Shown here: one piece after another, positions 1 to 12,472 of the stretch
Layout of the letters: each line of letters begins with the position of its first letter
Numbering within the stretch: the first letter of the stretch is position 1
Source: Schistocerca nitens
Lineage: Eukaryota; Arthropoda; Insecta; Orthoptera; Acrididae
Length of the DNA: 64,000 nucleotides
Direction of reading: 5' to 3'
Assembly: GCF_023898315.1 (NCBI RefSeq)
Contig: NC_064618.1
Location: forward strand, 184,317,548-184,381,547
The notes under the pieces: model-generated
What the model saw: only the letters and a program-made list of their open reading frames with translations
Databases searched by the model: none
Told to the model about the DNA's origin: nothing
Position numbers and translations under genes: made by a program

Positions 1-205
1 TGTAAAATAACTTTATGTTTAAGGCACTTTATCATTTTATCATTATTGTAAAGTCTTTGTATTATAATAATGAGTTACATTTTTTCAATTACAAAATACA
101 CGTATATTAAAGGGTAAACTAAAAAAATGCAAGTAAACTAAGTAATTAGAAAAATAATGAATGTTCAAATATTTCAATTAACAATGTTGAAAATACTTCT
201 ACATC

Positions 206-446
206 TATACCGAGCGAGGTGACGCAGTGGTTAGACACTGGACTCGCATTCGGGAGTACGACGGTTCAATCCTGCGTCCGGCCATCCTGATTTAGGTTTT
301 CCGTTATTTCCCTAAATCGCTCCAGACAGATGCCGGGATGGTTCCTTTCAGAGGGCACGGCCGACTTCCTTCCCCGTCCCTCCCTAATCCGATGAGACCG
401 ATGACCTCGCTGTCTGGTCTCCTTCCCCAATACAACCAACCAACCA
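206..446 (+). mobile_element. tRNA-derived SINE, family A
   Basis: The left part resembles a tRNA gene, with an A-box-like GACGCAGTGGTTAG and a B-box-like GGTTCAATCC. It is followed by a body that recurs at 25104-25339 (minus), 24370-24530 (minus) and 62093-62320 (plus). The copy is bounded by an 11-bp target duplication ACTTCTACATC at 195-205 and 447-457 and ends in a short CAAC repeat. It is a non-autonomous, Pol III-type retroposon with no coding capacity. Confidence 0.85.
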
Positions 447-457
447 ACTTCTACATC

Positions 458-2046
458 ACATTGTACACAGCGCAATTTCCAAAAGTGGAATTTCAGAAAA
501 CTGCTTTATTACACTTGTGTGGTATGTGGCTTGATAGTTTTTTTTTTTCTTAATTTATGACGTACAAAAGTTTTCATTCTTCAAAGCTAAGTAATGATGG
601 TGGGGGACTTTCAAAAATTTTTAATTATTACATACGTTGATTATACAGTTTTCAAGAAGGTTAATTGCATATCACATTTTATACGAAAACCATTACATCA
701 TTTCGAACACATTCCCTCTGAAACTCATATGACATATTACGTTCTAGGGTACGTTTTATACACTAAAAAGTGTGGCGTTATTTTGTCCCGTCTACATGCC
801 CTTCAAGTTTCATTAAGTTCGTGTATTTGCACTTAGGAATGTCCTCTTGTGATCGAGGAAACAACGACACTGCCTTCTGGAAGTGGAAGCAGAACTTCTA
901 AGTATGAATACTCTCGTGACGGAACTCTAGATACAACTCGTAGACAGAACTGGCAGCTCTTGTTCTATGGAGAGGTATTTCAGGAACTTGAATCAGTGGC
1001 GGCGCCTCGTAACTACGGGAGGCTTGGCTTGCTGCTTCCTCTTGATTGGCACCCGGTAAGGTTGCCTGAATGTGCAATATTTCTGCAGTGGCCGACAGTT
1101 GATTTGCCGCGCTCCACTATAGACGACCGCGCAAAAACAACGGGTGGGATTACCCAACGGATCACCAATATCGCGCTGCTTTTCGCGCTTTTAATACATA
1201 ATTAGATGTAAAAAATTCTGTACTAGTACGATGTATCGAGAAATCGGGGATGAAAGATTTAGGAGCCTGTGGAGTACCATGAGAGAAGCTCATCATTATT
1301 ATTTCTACACAGTATGGCATATGGTAGCAACACATATACAAATATAAATAAAATAATTATTCTAATTAGCAACACATATAGGAGGAAAACACAGAGAATT
1401 GAGAGATGTAGCATGCAAGACTAGTTATGGACAACACATCGATGTCTAGACATTGTATCCACTTCAAAGAGTGAGATGTGGCTTCTATGAAGTTCTCAGC
1501 TGACCACGTTATTTCCTTATAGGGCAAACGTTTAAGAAATAGTTCACTGTCTGATCAGGTGCTCCAAAGTCACAACCTGGGTTGTGTGCAAGCCCTCATT
1601 AATAAGGCATTGAATTGTGCAATTAGTGGCCGCTTCGGATAAGTTCGAGACTAGTCCACACTTTTCTTAAAACATTTTCCAACACATGACACTGACGGTG
1701 CAGGTACCAGCAGTACCCTTATCCGATGAAGGAACTGTCAGTACTGATCACACGGATGTATTTATTATTTATTTGACCAACGACGTGTTTCGTCTGATTC
1801 AGGCTTCTTCAGATTAACCTACACAAAAAGTATACGTTTCGTTAGAAGTGGCATGATCCCATTTTGCAAAATTTGACTTACTGAATATTGGGTGGTGGTA
1901 GGTACGTGGTATACCGAGAATTCAGCATGTCCTAGCATATAACTTCCCGCGTCAAATATCTGGAAACACTGATTGGTGTCCTATAAATAATCAGACCGGA
2001 ATATAGCCGAAAAAGTCACACCCGGTTACCTGCTTCGCTGTAAGTT
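458..2046. other. unassigned stretch
   Basis: No gene, repeat family or RNA was recognised. Short open frames (for example 849-1205, plus) have no familiar motif and no codon or splice support. Around 1740-1860 there is text of the type found at the ends of some insect repeats, but I cannot assign it. Confidence 0.4.
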
Positions 2047-2190
2047 TACACTGAAGAGCCAAACAGTCTTGTACATTTGGTAATATCCTGTAGGGCACCC
2101 GCGAACACGCAGAAGTGCCGCAGAACGACGTGGCATGGACTCTACTTGTTGCCTAACATAGGCGTTGCCGATCACAGTGCTGTAATCTGC
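2047..2190 (-). pseudogene. Tc1-like transposon end, C-terminal fragment
   Basis: A TIR-like start CACTGAAGAGCCAAA follows a TA at about 2045. Read on the minus strand, the adjoining sequence encodes VESMPRRSAALLRVRG followed by CPTGYY, which resembles the extreme C-terminus of Tc1-type transposases (ESMPRR-x-AAL-x-ARGG). Only the last part is present and no other TIR was found, so this is a solo end or a truncated relic. Confidence 0.5.
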
Positions 2191-2698
2191 CTGTTTACAC
2201 ATCTCTATTTGAATACTCATGCCTATACAAGTTTCTCTGGCACTTGGTTGTATATTTTACTCACCGTTAAACAGAAAAAAAAAGAAAAGACAACAGCGCA
2301 CGTTTTTGAGGCATGTAACGTAGTCCAGTAAATGCAAAACAGCATCAGGTCTATATAGATCTGTTACGTGCTAACATGTCGTAGGTGTACTTGCTCACGT
2401 CCGGGCTATGCACATAGTATTAGTAGTAGTAGCTTTATTGATCCATAGATCTCTTCGTAAAGGATATAGGACATGTCAAAGTATTTACAAGCTTAGATCA
2501 GTTTAAAATAAGCTAATTCGTATAGACATATATTTACAGACTTCTAGTTAGAGACAATTATTAGATTTACTCCTGTTTTACAATACTTTTTCTACAAATA
2601 ACTCATTAAATGATGTAATGCCACACTGTTCACTCATATCTCACTATCAGTGACTGCACACACTATACACACATTGTTTCATGACACTTCACTCACTA

Positions 2699-2840
<142 letters not shown>

Positions 2841-3239
2841 CTGCTGATCTCTGGACCATTTACTGTACCGTAACTTCCCATTTAATATCTTGAAAAACTA
2901 AGTCAGCATCCCTCCATGATGAGTGAGATGTTGTGCTCAGAACGACAAATAGGTGTTAGTATTGTCTTAGGCTTAGCTTGGTGGTAAATATTTCTAGAAA
3001 GGAAAAAAGAAGGGGAAAAACAAAAAGTGAAGGTGTTATGTGAAATGTTGGATGTTTTATCATCATTATTATAATTATTTATTTGTCTATCATTTTTTTA
3101 TCAAACCCCTACTCTGTTTTATCTAAGCAATCCTTCACTGTATAAATTGTATTGATAACAGGTACTTTTTAGCTGCCTTTTTAAATAAGTGTATTTTTGC
3201 ATTTTCCTTAATCTCTTTTGGTAATTTATTTTTGCAGTT

Positions 3240-4223
3240 TTATTCCTTGGTAGAAAATGCTGTATTGAGCTTCATGTTTATGTTTTCTTGGGAAATGGAA
3301 GTTGAGTCTATCTGTTTTTGCATGGTCATAACAGAGCTGTTTGTGCAGTAATTACTAATGTTATTTTTGATATGTACAACTGTCTGGTAAATGTATTCAC
3401 ATGGAGTAGTTAAAATCCCCTGTGTATTGAACAGATATTTACAATGAGCTCGACTAGTATTTTTGGTTATTATTCTTGTGGCTCTTTTCTGGAGTTTGAA
3501 AATTGTGTTCATATTGTGTGTGTTTGTTCCTCAAAAAATAATACAATACCTAAGAACTGAGTGCTAAGAACTGAGTGAACATATGAATAGTATGTAACTA
3601 AAACACACAGCATGTTACACACTGATGACAGGATTCTAAGGGAATAACATGCTGATGACATTCTGTTTGCAAGTACCTTTGTGTGTTTACACCACTTCAA
3701 CTGAGAATCAATATTCATTCCTAGAATTTTTGCATTTGTTGTACAGTCTATAGAGGTGCCATCTACATTTAATTTAATGATGTCACTTTTCCCCTTCAAA
3801 CATAAATTCATGGCATTAGTTTTCTTTATGTTCAATGTCACTTTATTGCTTATTGACCAATCATATTCCTTGAGAGTTTCATTTGCTTTCTGGGAAAGGA
3901 GTTCTCTTGTTTTCTCGGTGACTATAATACTGCTGTCATCAGCGAAGAGAATTTTTTCACCATGACTAACACTACTGGGAAAGTCATTGATGTGTATCAG
4001 GAACAGTATTGGTCCTAATATGCTACCTTGCGAAACCATGTATTAATGTGTTTTGATTCTGATAAGATTTTACTAAATGTTTAGATCCGTTTGAAGTATA
4101 TGTTATCTCTACTCTTTGTACCCTGTCTGTTAGGTATGATTGAAACCAGTCATTAGCTACCCCTCTTATTCCTAATGCTTCTAATTTATTTAACAAAATC
4201 TTGTGGTCGACTGTATAAGGCAC
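3240..4223 (-). pseudogene. reverse transcriptase fragment of the LINE
   Basis: Three overlapping frames together give the second half of a non-LTR reverse transcriptase. 4023-4223 holds VDHKILLNKL and WFQSYLTDR. 3509-4039 holds QGSILGPILFLIHINDFP, the active-site motif FADDSS, and LGMNIDSQLKW. 3240-3512 holds LQKRATRIIT near the C-terminus. Frame changes near 4030 and 3510 show at least two indels, so no functional protein is made. The endonuclease domain and the first part of RT are missing. Confidence 0.8.
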
Positions 4224-4225
4224 TG

Positions 4226-5709
4226 GAACATACTGAGGCGTTGTCAGGTTCTCACAGCAGATGACGTTTGTAAGTTGTAAGGTACCGTGCGTTATTTAAT
4301 TGCCAAATACAGGCGATAGTTAAATAGAAAAATATGAGAGCTATTACAAGCCACTTATAAAACTCATACAAAAACTAATCGTACCAAAATTGTGGGTAAT
4401 CCATTTGCAAGAAAAAAATATAAAATTTAGTGCAGTAGGTCGGTGCCGTGAAAATGCTTAAAGGACTCGCAAATGCAAATTATAATCGTCAAAAGTGGAT
4501 GCACATGGTAATGGTGGGCTCTAACAGAAATGTAGGGAACCAGCTCCCTCAATCCTCATTACGTTTCCCTAAAAAAATGTTTGGCGTGGGAACATATTTG
4601 CTGTTTTTAACACAGACCATTCTACATCATTTTGTGCAGTCTGTCTTTGTAGTGGAACGTACATACTCAACATCTCCCTCTCACTGCCTCTGTCTCTACA
4701 CGTCTCTCTCTATATATATTTTCTCCCATTCGTATTTCATTGTGTCTGTCTTTGCCACCGTCACTGTCTTCATTCCTTTCTCTCGCTCTTCTTTACCACG
4801 CTCTATTTCTTTGCCATTTTCACTGTCTCTCTGTTCCGCTGCCATTGTCTTTTAACCATTCTTTTTCGCTCCCATTGCCACTTTTTCTTTCTTTCTAGCT
4901 TACAAAGAGCTGTCTTTCTCTTCATCCACAATTGTCTCCTCTTGAGATTTTGAGTAGATCAGGGAACTTCATCACTTTGTCACAAGGGAAAGGGGAAACT
5001 GGGCACGTTTCCTCCTGTTAAATTTCTCCGGTCGGAGAAAGGGGGCAGGAAGGGGGGGTGGAGGGTGGAGAGTACAGTTCACCAAAGCCTACGCATGGTC
5101 TCCCCCAAACCCTATTTTTCATTTCCAGTCTCCTTTCCCTTTTGCCTCCACTGTTACTGCCTCCATGCACTTGCCTTTCCCTTTTACTGCCAATATCTTA
5201 AACTAACCATCACCATTTCCTCTCTCTACGGCTCGTGAACTTTGAAACATAAAACAGCAAATAAGTACGTATAATGTAAGGTTAACACAGAATCATCCGC
5301 ATTTCAAAAATAAGTTCATTTTATATTAGTTCAAATGATAAATTTACAAAGTTTTTAAGCTATACCTACACTGTATAAAATATGTGGAGTTTGGTTGCAA
5401 ATAAAAAGGGTTTCGCACAACAATGTAATTTCTTGGAAGGTACATACGCCGCCACTTGCCACCGTTTCATAATTTCCAGTTAAAGGGAGCATGCACAGGT
5501 GTGAAGTGTACGTTATAGAGAGACAGCGCGTCATAATGTTTTGTTGGTGAAAATGGCCACTAAAACATACTTTGGTGACCTGAGAATGACTGCGATGAGC
5601 CCAGAACCCGTGGCATATATTAATTTCTCAGACGGGATGTTACGTGCGTATTTACTAGCGTAAGTACGGTAATTTTGAATCTTTGGATCTCGGTAACGGA
5701 TAATGCTAT
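4226..5709. other. unassigned stretch
   Basis: The segment is rich in pyrimidines from about 4660 to 4920 and has a G-rich patch near 5040-5080. No coding region was recognised. A short ATG-led frame at 5553-5659 ending in a GTAAGT donor-like site is discussed as a finding only. Confidence 0.4.
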
Positions 5710-6675
5710 TTCCTAGAGAACAGAACGCAGCATGCCATTCTCAATGGAGAGTAGTCTTCCGAAGTAAGAGTGATTTCTGGTGTGCCGCAGGGGAGTGTCG
5801 TTGGACCGTTGCTGTTCACAATATACATAAATGACCTTGTGGATAACATCGGAAGTTCACCGAGGCTTTTTGCAGATGATGCTGCAGTATACCGAGAGGT
5901 TGTAACAATGGAAAATTGTACTGAAATGCAGGAGGATCTGCAACGAATTGACGCATGGTGCAGGGAATGGCAGTTGAATCTCAATGTAGACAAGTGTAAT
6001 GTGCTGCGAATACATAGAAAGAAAGATCCTTTATCATTTAGCTACAATATAGCAAGTCACCAACTGGAAGCAGTTAATTCCATAAATTATCTGGGAGTAG
6101 GCATTAGGAGTGATTTAAAATGGAATGAGCATATAAAATTAATCGTCGGTAAAGCAGATGCCAGAGTGAGATTCATTGGAAGAATCCTAAGGAAATGCAA
6201 TCCAAAAAGAAAGGAAGTGGGTTACAGTACACTTGTTCGTCCACTGCTTGAATACTGCTCACCGGTGTGGGATCCATACCAGACAGGGTTGATAGAAGAG
6301 AGAGAGAGGATCCAACGGAGAGCAGCGCGCTTCGTTACAGGATCATTTAGTAATCGCGAAATAGTTACGGACATGATAGATAAACTCCAGAGGAAGACTC
6401 TGCAAGAGAGATGCTCAGTAGCTGGGTACGGGCTTTTGTTGAAGTTTCGAGAACAAAACTTCCCCGAGGAGTCAAGCATTATGTTGCTCTCTCCTACTTA
6501 TATCTCGCGGGGAGACCATGAGGAAAAAATCAGAGGGATTACAACCCACATATCGACAATCGTTCTTTCCACGAACAATACGAGACTAGAATAGAAGGGA
6601 GAACCGATAGAGGTACTGAAAGTACCCTCCGCCACACACCGTCAGGTGGATTGCGGAGTATGGGTGTAGATGTAA
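5710..6675 (+). mobile_element. CR1-like LINE fragment (copy A)
   Basis: This is a 5'-truncated LINE. Its start matches, in mid-RT, the sequence found at about 21587 in copy B, and its 3' end carries the same tail text (GTACCCTCCGCCACACACCG, then GTGTAGATGTA). The same tail in a diverged form ends copy C at about 29600. No target duplication was identified. Confidence 0.75.
5770..6594 (+). pseudogene. reverse transcriptase C-terminal half
   Basis: A 274-codon open frame carries SGVPQGSVVGPLLFTIYIND, the catalytic motif FADDAA (about 5869-5886), LNLNVDKC, YLGVGIRSDLKW and RPLLEYCSPVWDP. These are conserved blocks 4 to 7 and the thumb of CR1/Jockey-group reverse transcriptases. The first listed codon is GTG inside the domain and the sequence upstream is truncated, so this is a fragment of a longer polyprotein and not a gene with its own start. 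The frame is uninterrupted, so the copy is fairly young. Confidence 0.8.
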
Positions 6676-7934
6676 AAAAGTTTAGAGTTTCCCCGAGAGC
6701 ATCATCTTAAGGAAACGAGGTGAAACTTTCAATGGTTTGAATGAATAGAAGTTATAAAGTGCTTCTGGAAACAAAAATTAAGATTTTTCAGTATTTACTC
6801 AGGAACCATCCACGAACAAATGGTGATTTTATAAGCCGCCGATGGCCTACTCTTGACTGTATCTAATTGAAAAATGCCGATATGCCCAATGCTCTTGGTC
6901 TAGAGAAAGTGCTGAATGTTTTAAATTTGACGCGGTACTGTAGGATAGCTGCAGTAGGCCCATTGCTCCGACAGGTATACAAATGGACGCTTGGACTAAG
7001 GGGTATCCATATAACTTGATCCGTTGCCCCTGTGATAAGTGGAAGCTGCTATTTGACCACCAGAGAAATCATATTTTTGCGCGCGGATTTTTGGACATAT
7101 AGGTACCGTGGACTGTTGTGCACGGATCGATTTCATTGTTACTACTGTTCTTTGCTGAAGAAGCGTAATATATTGTAGCAAGAGTTTTATGGAAGTAAGA
7201 AACAAAATAATGTCAGTGTAATTTGTGCTGAGCGGTAGTTTGTTGTCCTAGCCGATTGTGTTAAAGCCGCTGCCATAGGAATGACCTTCTCATATGGCAT
7301 GCAATAAGGCCAATAAAACTTTGAACTCGACTTCCCTTAAGCGCTCGAGAAGCGTATCGTACCACAGCAGCATTTGTTATGTATAGGTAGGTACTAGAAT
7401 CGTGTAGAAGACGAGCAGTATCCGTGACCCATTATGCGTATGCGTTCCTTCTATGTTAGATGAGCTGTATTGCGCTAGTGTTACGGTCTTGGTTGCCACA
7501 ATTCAAAGTATGTGTGATTGGTTCCTATGGTGTTGTAGAAATTTTTACACTTGTTTCAAAACGTCTTCCTTGCCGGTTTGAAATGGGGTTTTAGGAGTTA
7601 CGGATATGTGACTACTTTACCTACAGATGTAAACCAAGAAACACTAGTTGTAAAAGGTCCTCTAAACGTGATACCCCAAATTTTTGAACGTGAGAAGAAG
7701 AGCCTAGACAATGGATGCAGCCTATCAGCGTGGCCCACAGACTTAGAGCATGTATGTAGATAAACAGAAAATAGCCACCTGGAACGAACTGTGCTCCACA
7801 TAAATAGCACAAATAAGAAAATTTTATGTCATTCCCAACAAATCGCATTGAAGAGAATAACAAGGGATGTCAATGGAAGAAAATTTGGAACTGCATTACA
7901 ATGCGGGCCTATAATGGTCGTACTATTCAAAATA
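6676..7934. other. unassigned stretch
   Basis: No recognisable gene or repeat. Small frames on both strands around 7551-7863 overlap one another and show no family motif. Confidence 0.4.
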
Positions 7935-9356
7935 CACTCCTGGAAATTAAAATAAGAAAACCGTGAATTCATTGTCCCAGGAAGGGGAAACTTTATTGAC
8001 ACATTCCTGGGGTCAGATACATCACATGATCACACTGACAGAACCACAGGCACATAGACACAGGCAACAGAGCATGCACAATGTCGGCACTAGTACAGTG
8101 TATATCCACCTTTCGCAGCAATGCAGGGTGCTGTTCTCCCATGGAGACGATCGTAGAGATGCTGGATGTAGTCCTGTGGAACGGCTTGCCATGCCATTTC
8201 CACCTGGCGCCTCAGTTGGACCAGCGTTCGTGCTGGACGTGCAGACCGCGTGAGACGACGCTTCATCCAGTCCCAAACATGCTCAATGGGGGACAGATCC
8301 GGAGATCTTGCTGGCCGGGGTAGTTGACTTACACCTTCTAGAGCACGTTGGGTGACACGGGATACATGCGGACGTGCATTGTCCTGTTGGAACAGCAAGT
8401 TCCCTTGCCGGTCTAGGAACGGTAGAACGATGGGTTCGATGACGGTTTGGATGTACCGTGCACTATTCAGTGTCCCCTCGACGATCACCAGTGGTGTACG
8501 GCCAGTGTAGGAGATCGCTCCCCACACCATGATGCCGGGTGTTGGCCCTGTGTGCCTCGGTCGTATGCAGTCCTGATTGTGGCGCTCACCTGCACGGCGC
8601 CAAACACGCATACGACCATCATTGGCACCAAGGCAGAAGCGACTCTCATCGCTGAAGACGACACGTCTCCATTCGTCCCTCCATTCACGCCTGTCGCGAC
8701 ACCACTGGAGGCGGGCTGCACGATGTTGGGGCGTGAGCGGAAGACGGCCTAACGGTGTGCGGGACCGTAGCCCAGCTTCATGGAGACGGTTGCGAATGGT
8801 CCTCGCCGATACCCCAGGAGCAACAGTGTCCCTAATTTGCTGGGAAGTGGCGGTGCAGTCCCCTACGGCACTGCGTAGGATCCTACGGTCTTGGCGTGCA
8901 TCCGTGCGTCGCTGCGGTCCGGTCCCAGGTCGACGGGCACGTGCACCTTCCGCCGACCACTGGCGACAACATCGATGTACTGTGGAGACCTCACGCCCCT
9001 CGTGTTGAGCAATTCGGCGGTACGTCCACCCGGCGTCCCGCATGCCCACTATACGCCCTCGCTCAAAGTCCGTCAACTGCACATACGGTTCACGTTCACG
9101 CTGTCGCGGCATGCTACCAGTGTTAAAGACTGCGATGGAGCTCCGTATGCCACGGCAAACTGGCTGACACTGACGGCGGCGGTGCACAAATGCTGCGCAG
9201 CTAGCGCCATTCGACGGCCAACACCGCGGTTCCTGGTGTGTCCGCTGTGCCGTGCGTGTGATCATTGCTTGTACAGCCCTCTCGCAGTGTCCGGAGCAAG
9301 TATGGTGGGTCTGACACACCGGTGTCAATGTGTTCTTTTTTCCATTTCCATGAGTG
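7935..9356 (-). mobile_element. Tc1-like DD32E transposon, copy 1
   Basis: A complete element of 1422 bp flanked by TA at 7933-7934 and 9357-9358. The terminal inverted repeats begin CACTCCTGGAAAT at the left; the right end reads CACTCATGGAAAT on the minus strand, one base different. The element is nearly identical to copies at 13021-14442 and 42215-43635. It contains one transposase gene on the minus strand. With intact TIRs, target duplication and reading frame it looks potentially autonomous. Confidence 0.93.
8090..9112 (-). CDS. Tc1-like transposase, DD32E
   Basis: A cut-and-paste DDE transposase of 340 residues, the usual Tc1 length. The N-terminal half is a paired-like double helix-turn-helix (about residues 10-115, beginning LTDFERGRIVG) that should bind the inverted repeats. 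The catalytic domain shows D155 in VVFSDESRF, D244 in FQQDNARPH and E277 in SPDLSPIEHVW. Only 32 residues lie between the second and third acidic residues, where classical Tc1 has 34. I chose the start at MPRQ because it gives canonical length; the frame is open for about 70 more codons upstream, which I read as untranslated leader. Compared with copy 2 there are scattered substitutions, such as E for G at residue 6. No stop or frameshift is present. Confidence 0.9.
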   Translation of the reverse strand: MPRQREREPYVQLTDFERGRIVGMRDAGWTYRRIAQHEGREVSTVHRCCRQWSAEGARARRPGTGPQRRTDARQDRRILRSAVGDCTATSQQIRDTVAPGVSARTIRNRLHEAGLRSRTPLGRLPLTPQHRAARLQWCRDRREWRDEWRRVVFSDESRFCLGANDGRMRVWRRAGERHNQDCIRPRHTGPTPGIMVWGAISYTGRTPLVIVEGTLNSARYIQTVIEPIVLPFLDRQGNLLFQQDNARPHVSRVTQRALEGVSQLPRPARSPDLSPIEHVWDWMKRRLTRSARPARTLVQLRRQVEMAWQAVPQDYIQHLYDRLHGRTAPCIAAKGGYTLY

Positions 9357-10985
9357 TAGTAAACAGGATCTTTTTCAGTGGTAAAAGTAATACAAAATTT
9401 AATTTAGAGCAGATTCTACGTGGTATCACTGGTAACTAATGTACTCGCTAACTTCGGTTTGTGGCCAGGAAACAATTATCGTATGGAACAAGATAAGGAA
9501 TAAATTCACCTTAACAACTAGCATCAACGTGACACAAAACACATTGGGATATGTGCTTCTACCCAACTGGTCTTGGTTCACAATCGCCTAGAACTGCATT
9601 TTCATGCGTATGATGGGCAAAGAATTCGCAAAATAAGGATCTAACTATGTTACACTTTATGCTGATCCTATGCGAGGAATATGTTACAATAGGGAAGCTG
9701 TCCAATTACAGAATGCGAATGTAAATTTTGCTGTGGCCCACTCACGAATAAGTGGTGCAGAGGAAACATGAATCCTTCAGTTAAACAGTATACTCGCAAG
9801 TGATGTTGGGAAGGTAAGAATTTTTGTATTTCATTAGGTACGGTTTGTGTTATAACACCAGTCGTATCGTCAGTTTTTTGGGTAACTTTTATTGTTCATT
9901 AATTAATTGTTTTGATACTTAATACTATTTGACAACTGAAAGAAATTCTTGCAAGAATTACGACATTACTTAGCTACCTATAAAGTATAACAAAAGAATT
10001 ACTTTGTTTTTCCCAATGAAGCACTTCAATTCGGGTTCATCCCAATACAATTAGTATAATAGGCAGGGTCATATTAAATAATAAAACATTAAAACAAAAA
10101 GTGGTTAGCCCTGCTGGCTGTCGATGTAGATGTGTGTTCGATCCCGGTAACTATTTCAGAGTTTACTGTCATGGAAACTAGTGGGACGCAGCTTACAAAG
10201 CCCTGTCAAAAAATCGAGCTCCATCAGAAAGTACGGGGTGAAATAAACGCGTAGGCAACGCAAGTTAAAAGGTTCACACCAGGCTGTGAGCACTCTCCAT
10301 TTTGTTTCCAATCAAAACAGAATCACTAAAGACTATGACAGCCAATTTATCTGAGTACTGTTTGCCAGCCCGTAAATATAGTTCCATATTAAATCGGCTA
10401 CACATTAAAAGCGGGTATGGACAGGATTTTCAGCCATTAGTCTAGCAAACTGACTATATGGGACCTAAGTCTCGATGGGAACACATCCAGAAGATAAACA
10501 ACGCAGACAAAAACTACGCGAAATAACGGCATAAATGTTTGCGTATATTTGTTATCATTTTCAGTTCAAATACAGGTTTGCTGCTCTCCAATCTAGTGAG
10601 TTCATATATATCAGGTCAATAATAAACAACATATCAGTAAATAAGGGAGACACACACTCAAATATTCAAAAACGAAAGAAGACTTTGAACAATGCTATGA
10701 ATAAATTATAAAGTACCAGTGGTGCTCACAAACTTTCAGTTAACACCTGGGAACTATACAAATTACAATCTCCGCGCCAAAATGGAGTTTTGTGCGGTGA
10801 TTTTGTTTCTCCGATTCAAGGAGAACAAAGGTACAAAATTCTGAGCTGATTTGTTTGTAGTGTACAGTAACAGTGCATCATTATATGGCTCAGTGGTTAT
10901 TGGTTTATGGCACAGACGTTTGCAGTGTTGTCAAATAGGTTATGATGAACTGGAAATCGTAGGAAAAGTGGACATTTGATGATCT
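9357..10985. other. unassigned AT-rich stretch
   Basis: No gene recognised. At about 10100-10150 there is a tRNA-like snippet with a B-box-like GTTCGATCCCGG, perhaps the head of an old SINE, but no matching body or target duplication was found. Confidence 0.4.
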
Positions 10986-11177
10986 GGCTCTGGCTCGGAG
11001 CACTATGGGACTCAACTGCTGAGGTCATAAGTCCCCTAGAACTTAGAACTACTTAAACCTAACTAACCTAAGGACAACACACACATCCATGCCCGAGGCA
11101 GGATGCGAACCTGCGACCGTAGCGGTCGCGCGGTTCCAGACTGTAGCGCCAGAACCGCTCGGCCACCAGCGGCCGGC
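10986..11177 (-). mobile_element. tRNA-derived SINE, family B
   Basis: Read on the minus strand: a tRNA head with a Leu/Ser-like D arm (GCCGAGCGGTTCTGG) and B box (GGTTCGCATCC), then the family B body (GGTTAGTTAGGTTTAAGTAG and onward). It is bounded by the 11-bp duplication TTTGATGATCT at 10975-10985 and 11178-11188. Confidence 0.9.
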
Positions 11178-11249
11178 TTTGATGATCTAAGACTGGGGTA
11201 TGACAATCGAAATAGTGAAAATTGGTCATGAATCATTTTTCAACACTTT

Positions 11250-11720
11250 GTAGTATTTTAACACGATGTGTGCTGCGTACTGCGTTTCGCGACTGCTAAC
11301 GCTTTTTCAAAAACAAGCCCGATGATCCAAGGCAGCAGAGGATATGTTGCGGATGTGTCAGGCTAATCCAGATGACTTCTTAAGTCGTCTAAGCACCATG
11401 TACGTGACCCAGAGAAAAATGGGCATCTCATGCAGAGCAAACATGAGAACTCACGACTACCGAAAAAGGCGAAGACTAAACCGTCTTCGGATACGGTATT
11501 GCTGTCCCTTGGGACTTTCATAGTGTGGTGCTAACTGATTGCGCTCATAATGGGCAAACACTCACAGGAGCGTACTACGCCAGCTAGCACAAAAAGATGA
11601 ACGTGTGGAGGATGTGTAAAACCAAGTTTCTTGGTTCCAGCTTCATTTCCTCGAGGTGATAATGAAAGTGTCATGACTCTCCCTCGTATGTGCGTAAGTG
11701 TGAATCAGTGTCACCTGATT
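11250..11720 (+). pseudogene. mariner-family transposase relic
   Basis: In shifting plus-strand frames the sequence encodes AAEDMLRMCQANPDDFLSRL, then LPKKAKTKPSSDTVLLSLGT, then GQTLTGAYYAS. These follow the order of conserved blocks in mariner transposases (ELL-x-x-F-x-x-DP-x-F, PKKAK and the GKTITGEYY block). Several frame changes are needed and the GDE active-site block is not intact. Neither inverted repeat was identified, so the edges are approximate. Confidence 0.6.
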
Positions 11721-12109
11721 TGTCGTAAGTGATTGGCTTACGGATGATTAAACAGTGTCTACCTTTAACACTACCCTAACTGACTGAGTTGTTGATGGAA
11801 TGTGGACATCAGTTTAATTATTTAACGAGTTAACTAAAAGCGGCTGGAGAGTATTTTTAAATCTTCCAATACCAACAGGGGCGGGGGGGGGGGTGATACT
11901 ATAATTACCCTCGATTAGCATTGTAAGAAAATTATTTGTTATTATAGGTCACACAGTTACAAGATCATTCAGAATAACTTCTGTTTATGTAAACCTGTTT
12001 ATGTAAACCTTTATTTTTCAGACATACAGAATTTAGGATCCCCAGTGCATAGCTATTTTTGTGATAGAATACAATCAAATTTTAAATAACAAATTAATTT
12101 AATCTTTTT

Positions 12110-12470
12110 AAATGACATCTTTTAACAAAGAGAACATCTTACCACAACTGCATCTCTTCTATGGTTTTGGTAGATGAGGTTTTTGCATCTAATGAACAGA
12201 AATCTAGTTTTACGGTCTTTATTTCTCGGACGCAACGCACATTCTTCTCCAGTTGGTAATGTTAAGACACGTCTTTGTCTCTTCTAGTAGAATATATCTT
12301 CTTCACTTCAATTCCAGTAGCTTCCACGGCTCTTACAACTAGTCGAGTTCGATTCCTTGGTAGTTGTTACATGTGTAGTTTCGCTAAATTCAGTATAAGT
12401 TATTAAAATACATACCTCCTCTTTCTTGTGGAATTATTCTGTCAGGCTCGATATTTTTATGGCTTCATAT
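12110..12470 (-). pseudogene. piggyBac-like transposase, C-terminal relic
   Basis: On the minus strand, about 12290 down to 12120 encodes a decayed version of the C-terminal cysteine-rich domain of piggyBac transposases, seen as CALRPRNKDRKTRFLFIRCK followed by H and C positions. Several expected cysteines are gone. The N-terminal and catalytic part of what appears to be the same gene lies at 17230-18620, beyond the RTE LINE, which was inserted between the two parts. Upstream of the domain the frame is broken by stops. Confidence 0.6.
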
Positions 12471-12472
12471 CA

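Noticed and set aside
849-1205. 118-codon plus-strand open frame as a gene
   Set aside because: It starts with GTG, has no recognised motif, no splice context and no homologous repeat in the window; length is within chance for this sequence.
8022-9439. Several long frames opposite or out of phase with the Tc1 transposases (also at 13013-14355 and 42243-43780)
   Set aside because: They recur identically in all three copies because the GC-rich coding sequence lacks stops in other frames; only the DDE frame has conserved motifs.
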